Source: Clostridiales bacterium UBA3758
Lineage (GTDB): Bacteria; Bacillota; Clostridia; Oscillospirales; Oscillospiraceae
Assembly: GCA_002371675.1 (NCBI GenBank)
Contig: DFGE01000024.1
Coordinates: 1 to 42,561, forward strand
DNA: 42,561 nt
Direction: 5' to 3'
Shown: piece after piece, positions 38,726 to 42,561 of the stretch
How the letters are laid out: every line of letters starts with the position of its first letter
Position numbering within the stretch: the stretch's first letter is position 1
Position numbers and translations under genes: made by a program
The notes under the pieces: model-generated
Databases searched by the model: none
The model's input: the letters and a program-made list of their open reading frames with translations, nothing else
Told to the model about the DNA's origin: nothing

Positions 38726-41176
38726 TCATTTAGCCGCGTTATATGCGAGTATTCCTACTTCTATATTGTCCGTTTGGACGGACTGACCCAAAGCGTCCGT
38801 AATGACGAAATAATAAATGGCAGGTTTCTTAGCGTAAATATCTAAACCATCTTCTAAGATGGCTGAGAACTTCTCATAAATGGGGATGTATCCTCTCCAC
38901 CTTCCAAGCTCGTTTTCCTGATAGGTAAAAGTATTGATCAGCGTTGTTGCATGTCCTCCTCGACCGACCATGTATACATTCACCGTATAGGGCCCGATTC
39001 CGCCTTCCAAATCGATCCAAAAACCGGTCTGATTATACCCTTCGGAATAGACCCAGTTATTCTTTTCTATTTCCGCTCTTGTGATCGTGATTTCAGAATC
39101 CACCGCAGCGATGTCGCTGTAGGTATACTTGCCCGTGGTGGTATCGACGACACGGCAGCGATAGAGCCCTGTGGCGGTGGCATCCAGCCATTGTCCGAGA
39201 TCTTTTAGCTGATACCAGCCTGATGAAGCGGACAGATCCGCTCTCCATTCCCAGACGTATTTGAGATTGCTGTTGTCGCCGGTGCCGGAAATGGCGTTGC
39301 AGAACAGGGCCGCGTCCACCGTGCCGTCCGCATTGAGCGTCAGATCCGTCTGACTTTGTGGCTGCACCACGATCCAGGGCGCCTCGCCCCCGTAGGTCAC
39401 CTGCATGGGTTTGCTCGTGATCCGCTGTCCCGCATCATCCTCGATGACACAGGTATACTCCCCGATGTCGAAGACGGGGATCAGGTCAGCGTTGCGGCCC
39501 AGATCATAGGTGTTGTCGCCGGAGGTCCAGGTCCAGGAATAGGTATAGGGCTCCACACCACCCTCCGCTTCCACGAACAGGGCGGTGCTGCCGCCGGGAG
39601 AGGTGATCTGTTCCTCTTCGCTCTGTGTAGTGATGCGGAACACGGCGTCCTCGAAATAGACAACATCGGAATCCACCGTGTGCCCCTCGCTGTCCTCGAT
39701 GTGGAAATAGTAATTGCCGGGATACCAGACATTGAAGGCGCCGCTTGTATCGTCTTCCGTAGACTGAACATCAAGCTGTCCGTTTCGATAGAGCATATAG
39801 GTATACGGCGCCTCGCCGTCCGCCATGACGACGCTGATCTCGGTATGCCCGTCTTTGGGGATCGTGCCGCCCACGGGCTGCTGGGCGATGTTCAGGTGCT
39901 TGTCGTAACGGACGACAGCGCAGACGTCTGTGGCGCCCATGGAATCTGTGGCGTGGGCGGTATACAGGCCGCCGGCCGTGCTGGTGGCATAGAAGGCGGG
40001 GCAGCCCTCTTTGTCCGCACCCTGCTGGGTGTTCAGAGGCGTGCCGTTATGATCCCACCAGACCTCGTAGGGCGGGACGCCGCCCGTGCACCAGGCCGCA
40101 AGCTCCGCTTCCTCCTCGGGCCACATGGGGTTGAAGGCGTTGACGCCCTGGATCTTGAAGGGCTCGGCCTCGTAGACGACGGCTTCGTCGCTGGTGACGG
40201 TGTCGCCCGTCACCGTGTCCGTCACCCGGCAGACGTAGGTCCCCAGGTCCGTCACGCTGATGCTCGCGCCGATGTCGTAGGGAACGCTGTAATCGCCGTC
40301 CCGAAACCACTCATAGTTGTATTCGCCGGAGCCGTCCGCCGCCTTGCATTCCAGATAGACGGCCTGCGTGTCCTCGTCCAGCTCCGTGTTCCAGTTGACG
40401 TTCCTGGGCTGCTGGACGATGCGCAGCTTGTAACCGACCCGCGCGTACTCGGACGAGACGGAGTTGCCAGCGCTGTCGCTGACGACGCAGTAATAGTCCT
40501 GTCCGCCCAGATCCACGGTGCAGGTGTCGGTGTCGGAGTAGGATGTATCCAGGATCTCGTCGATCTGCTCCGGGGTCACGCCCAGGAAGCCAAAAAGCTG
40601 CTTGAGCATATCATTGTATTGTTCTGACTTGCCCAGGTCCTGGGACGCGGCGTGCCATTCGTAGAAGTATTCTCCCGTGCCGCCGGACGCCGTCACGTGC
40701 ATGGTGTGGGTCTCACCGCCGCCGCGGATGACGGCGCCGCCCTGGGGCTGCTCGGTAATGACGAGCGGGGGCAGGTCATGGGTGGTCATGCTCGAAAAGT
40801 CCACACCGTGGAGCCAATCGAACACAACGGCCAAGCCCTCAAGCTCCTCCGTGCGGGTGTGGGAGGAGTCCCGCCTGCAGGTGTAGGTGATGACGCCCGG
40901 TGTAAAGCCATACGGCTCTGTGGTCACCACGCCATCATCCCAGTCGTGGCCCAGGGCGGGGGGGTACTCCGTATACTCCTTGCCGCAGAGGGAGCAGGTC
41001 CAGGTGGTGACGCCCGCCTCATCACAGGTGGACTCCCGCTGGTAGGTGACTGCCCAGTTGTGCCTGTGGGTGGGCGTGTCGTCGTCCGGCGGGTAGGCAT
41101 AGGCCGTCGTGGGCATGAGCATGAGCGCCATTACCGCGATCAGCAGCAATGATATCCATTTCTTTCCGTTTCTCAT
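38726..41176 (-). CDS. Large secreted protein with tandem Ig-like domains
   Basis: An 816-residue exported protein. The signal peptide is about residues 1-27 (ends TTAYA). The N-terminal module at about 35-110 has four cysteines (about 51, 61, 64, 100) in CDEAGVTTWTCSLCGKEYTE and YTCRRDSSHT, a small knuckle common in clostridial surface proteins. About seven Ig-like repeats follow to the C terminus, with recurring features such as ITEQPQGG, IVQQPRN and IAQQPVGG at repeat starts, YxYxW in the middle, and GxYxCxVxD near each end. There is no LPXTG motif, SLH domain or terminal membrane helix, so it is either released or held by an unknown partner. The ATG follows AAAGGAGGG and the gene has a near-consensus promoter. 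Possible roles include adhesion. Confidence 0.88.
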   Translation of the reverse strand: MRNGKKWISLLLIAVMALMLMPTTAYAYPPDDDTPTHRHNWAVTYQRESTCDEAGVTTWTCSLCGKEYTEYPPALGHDWDDGVVTTEPYGFTPGVITYTCRRDSSHTRTEELEGLAVVFDWLHGVDFSSMTTHDLPPLVITEQPQGGAVIRGGGETHTMHVTASGGTGEYFYEWHAASQDLGKSEQYNDMLKQLFGFLGVTPEQIDEILDTSYSDTDTCTVDLGGQDYYCVVSDSAGNSVSSEYARVGYKLRIVQQPRNVNWNTELDEDTQAVYLECKAADGSGEYNYEWFRDGDYSVPYDIGASISVTDLGTYVCRVTDTVTGDTVTSDEAVVYEAEPFKIQGVNAFNPMWPEEEAELAAWCTGGVPPYEVWWDHNGTPLNTQQGADKEGCPAFYATSTAGGLYTAHATDSMGATDVCAVVRYDKHLNIAQQPVGGTIPKDGHTEISVVMADGEAPYTYMLYRNGQLDVQSTEDDTSGAFNVWYPGNYYFHIEDSEGHTVDSDVVYFEDAVFRITTQSEEEQITSPGGSTALFVEAEGGVEPYTYSWTWTSGDNTYDLGRNADLIPVFDIGEYTCVIEDDAGQRITSKPMQVTYGGEAPWIVVQPQSQTDLTLNADGTVDAALFCNAISGTGDNSNLKYVWEWRADLSASSGWYQLKDLGQWLDATATGLYRCRVVDTTTGKYTYSDIAAVDSEITITRAEIEKNNWVYSEGYNQTGFWIDLEGGIGPYTVNVYMVGRGGHATTLINTFTYQENELGRWRGYIPIYEKFSAILEDGLDIYAKKPAIYYFVITDALGQSVQTDNIEVGILAYNAAK

Positions 41177-41246
41177 GGTACCCTCCTTTTTTTATATTGT
41201 TATGGCGAAAACCGATGATTTGATACAGGTATAACAACCCAAATTA

Positions 41247-41274
41247 ATTATAACAAGGCAAGCTCTGCTGTCAA
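41247..41274 (-). promoter_or_regulatory. Near-consensus sigma-A promoter of the Ig-like protein gene
   Basis: On the minus strand, a perfect TTGACA (41269-41274), a 16-nt spacer, and a perfect TATAAT (41247-41252). The leader is about 65 nt. This is the best promoter match in the window. Confidence 0.8.
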
Positions 41275-41580
41275 TACAAGAATAGATCGTTTTTGGGGAA
41301 AAAGGACAGTTTTTTTGATAAAAACGGAGCTACAAAAGTGGTGCTCCCGGAGCTGCTGGTCGGTCTTTCGCAGGGAGTGCGGGAGAAGTGCGCATCCTCA
41401 CAAATGACTCTGCAGATTCAGCGGCATAGTACCGTCGATTACAAAAGTCTGAGCAGAAAAATCTATTCGGGCTTTTATGTATGTACTGTGATAACCGAAA
41501 AAGCAAATGTTCACAGTTTGTTTCTAAATCAGGATTTACGACTGCCCGTTCAAAAGAGGGCTTAACAGGGGGAGCGGTAA

Positions 41581-41784
41581 GATAACATAAAAATAATCAA
41601 AGCTGTGGGCGGAAGTCACGTTTATAAAAACAAGTGGATACAAGATGATATGAAAGTAGCTGAAATCATGCTTCCCGTTGCGATGGATGGAAGTCCTGAT
41701 TGGGAGTTTATGGATTCTTACATGAGTGAAATGCTGGAAACTACTTCTGCAAGCCTTGATTTGCTTGCAAGGGTAGCCGGTTGA
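41581..41784 (+). pseudogene. Fragment resembling the C-terminal end of a restriction specificity or type IIG protein
   Basis: A 67-codon frame after a TAA at 41578-41580, without a plausible start. It reads IKAVGGSHVYKNKWIQDDMK, then VAEIMLPVAMDGSPDWEFMD and SYMSEMLETTSASLDLL. The I-x-LPV-x3-G-PDW-FM-x-Y-M pattern resembles the ends of HsdS-like and type IIG target-recognition regions, from my memory of the families. The rest of the gene is absent: upstream are stops and unrelated sequence. Base composition is poorer in G and C than the neighbours. Likely a remnant of a lost restriction-modification gene. Confidence 0.45.
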
Positions 41785-41852
41785 AAGAAAGGTATAATAA
41801 GCGCTAAGCAAAAGAAGTTCGTACAGAACAAAATTAAATCTGCCGTATTCGA

Positions 41853-41881
41853 TTGAATATCCCGGAAAAATGTGGTACAAC
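41853..41881 (+). promoter_or_regulatory. Promoter of the second lipoprotein gene
   Basis: TTGAAT (41853-41858), a 17-nt spacer, TACAAC (41876-41881), with TGG just before the -10. The leader to the ATG at 41916 is about 28 nt. Confidence 0.55.
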
Positions 41882-41915
41882 AGTCTTGACTTCAAAAGGA
41901 AGGAAGTATGCACAT

Positions 41916-42470
41916 ATGAAAAGAATCACAGCCATTTTCTGCGTTCTCGCACTGATGCTGGTGCTGTTCACCGCCTGCGGCAAGGCCCCCGCAGCTGAAA
42001 AGCCTGCCGAGCAGCCCGCCGCAGAGTCCGGCGAGGCGAATCTCCCGAACCCCGTCAAGGAGACGGACGCGGAGGGGATCATGCAGACGCTCGGCGTGGA
42101 GTTCGGCATCCCGGAAGGCGCGGAGGATCTCCGCTATTCCACGATCAACGATGAGCTTGCCGAGATGCGCTTTTCGTTGGACGGCACCGAGTTCGTCGCC
42201 CGCATCAAGCCCTCCGCGGAATTTGAGGACATTTCCGGCATGTACTATGATTGGACCGCGAAGCTTGACGACTGCAAGGTCGGCTATTGCGACGCGCAGA
42301 GCATGTCCTACATCAGCGAGACCGAGGACGACGTGATGGCAGTCCTCTGGTTTGACGCCGCGCCCGGCCTCATGTACTCCCTCAGCGCCGTCGGCGCGGA
42401 TCTCAACGGCCTCGACCCGCTGGCCGTCGCCGAGCAGATTTTCGTCCCCATGCAGGGCGACGCGGGCTGA
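41916..42470 (+). CDS. Small lipoprotein, function unknown
   Basis: A 184-residue predicted lipoprotein. The signal MKRITAIFCVLALMLVLFTAC ends in a lipobox with Cys21. An Ala/Pro/Glu spacer follows, then a compact domain from about residue 45. Its landmarks are EGIMQTLGVEFGIPEGAEDLRYS, AEMRFSLDGTEFVARIKPS, YYDWTAKLDDCKVGYCDAQS and MAVLWFDAAPGLMYSLSA. I do not know its family. The GIPEGA-then-Y-x2-I pattern is common in uncharacterised gut Clostridia lipoproteins. The ATG at 41916 begins the signal peptide; AAGGAAGG lies about 12 nt upstream. It is monocistronic, with a terminator close behind. Confidence 0.85.
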   Translation: MKRITAIFCVLALMLVLFTACGKAPAAEKPAEQPAAESGEANLPNPVKETDAEGIMQTLGVEFGIPEGAEDLRYSTINDELAEMRFSLDGTEFVARIKPSAEFEDISGMYYDWTAKLDDCKVGYCDAQSMSYISETEDDVMAVLWFDAAPGLMYSLSAVGADLNGLDPLAVAEQIFVPMQGDAG

Positions 42471-42501
42471 TCCGAGCGTCAGTAAAGCAATACAAACAGC
42501 C

Positions 42502-42540
42502 AGAAGGGCGATCCCGTGTGATAAACGGGATCGCCCTTCT
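42502..42540 (+). terminator. Rho-independent terminator after the second lipoprotein gene
   Basis: 42502-42517 pairs with 42525-42540 (16 bp perfect), 7-nt loop, with a short T-containing tail (TTCTTG). Confidence 0.78.
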
Positions 42541-42561
42541 TGTATGCAGAAAACCACTCGC

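Noticed and set aside
41293..41565. 90-codon plus-strand frame upstream of the restriction-like fragment
   Set aside because: No ribosome site, no recognisable motif, and it begins next to the divergent promoter; not enough to call a gene.
41536..41913. 125-codon minus-strand frame
   Set aside because: AT-rich, hydrophobic and Tyr/Phe-rich by chance; the opposite strand carries a recognisable restriction-like fragment in another frame.

Overview
The window is a stretch of core chromosome from a spore-forming Bacillota, most likely class Clostridia and an Oscillospiraceae-like lineage. This is inferred from protein content, not from any rRNA. Supporting signs are a GC-rich coding style, sporulation proteins YqfC, YqfD and YlbJ, an HPr carrying both His15 and the regulatory Ser46, a YqzL-like microprotein between recO and era, a meso-diaminopimelate-type MurE signature, and lipoproteins with classic lipoboxes.

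Layout. (1) 1-500: secG with its own promoter and terminator. (2) 555-13955, minus strand: a division and cell wall (dcw) cluster read as mraZ-rsmH-ftsL-ftsI(PASTA)-murE-mraY-ftsW-murG-murA-ftsQ-ftsZ, then a YihY/BrkB membrane protein. It starts at a consensus promoter followed by three MraZ boxes with a 10-nt period. ftsZ has an additional promoter. murF, murD, murC, murB and ftsA are missing from their usual places. (3) 14108-16047, plus strand: a 5'-nucleotidase lipoprotein, divergent from mraZ. (4) 16064-27283, minus strand: housekeeping and sporulation genes yqfC-yqfD-phoH-ybeY-era-yqzL-recO-mutS2, then ptsH with its own promoter and terminator, then uvrC-rsmD-coaD-coiled-coil protein. 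(5) 27328-28711: a multi-hairpin repeat (copy A) and a divergent ylbJ. (6) 28701-34496, minus strand: murA2-yycJ-rlmH-DUF2007-like-pgcA-CHR-CHR as one tight operon behind a good promoter, preceded by a Nudix hydrolase gene. (7) 35391-37442, plus strand: repeat copy B in the smpB leader, then smpB-ppiB-ssrA (tmRNA), the trans-translation module. (8) 37443-42561: an accessory-looking, partly AT-rich region with a large secreted Ig-like protein, two lipoproteins and a fragment resembling the end of a restriction specificity protein.

The most interesting signal is the pair of about 360-bp non-coding elements at 27328-27687 and 35414-35773. They align without gaps at about 94 percent identity by hand. 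Each has imperfect terminal inverted repeats and a run of about eight strong hairpins. The differences between copies fall mostly in hairpin loops or preserve or improve base pairs, including at least two reciprocal base-pair swaps. This looks like a structured RNA or folded-DNA mobile element. I cannot assign it to a known family from sequence alone.
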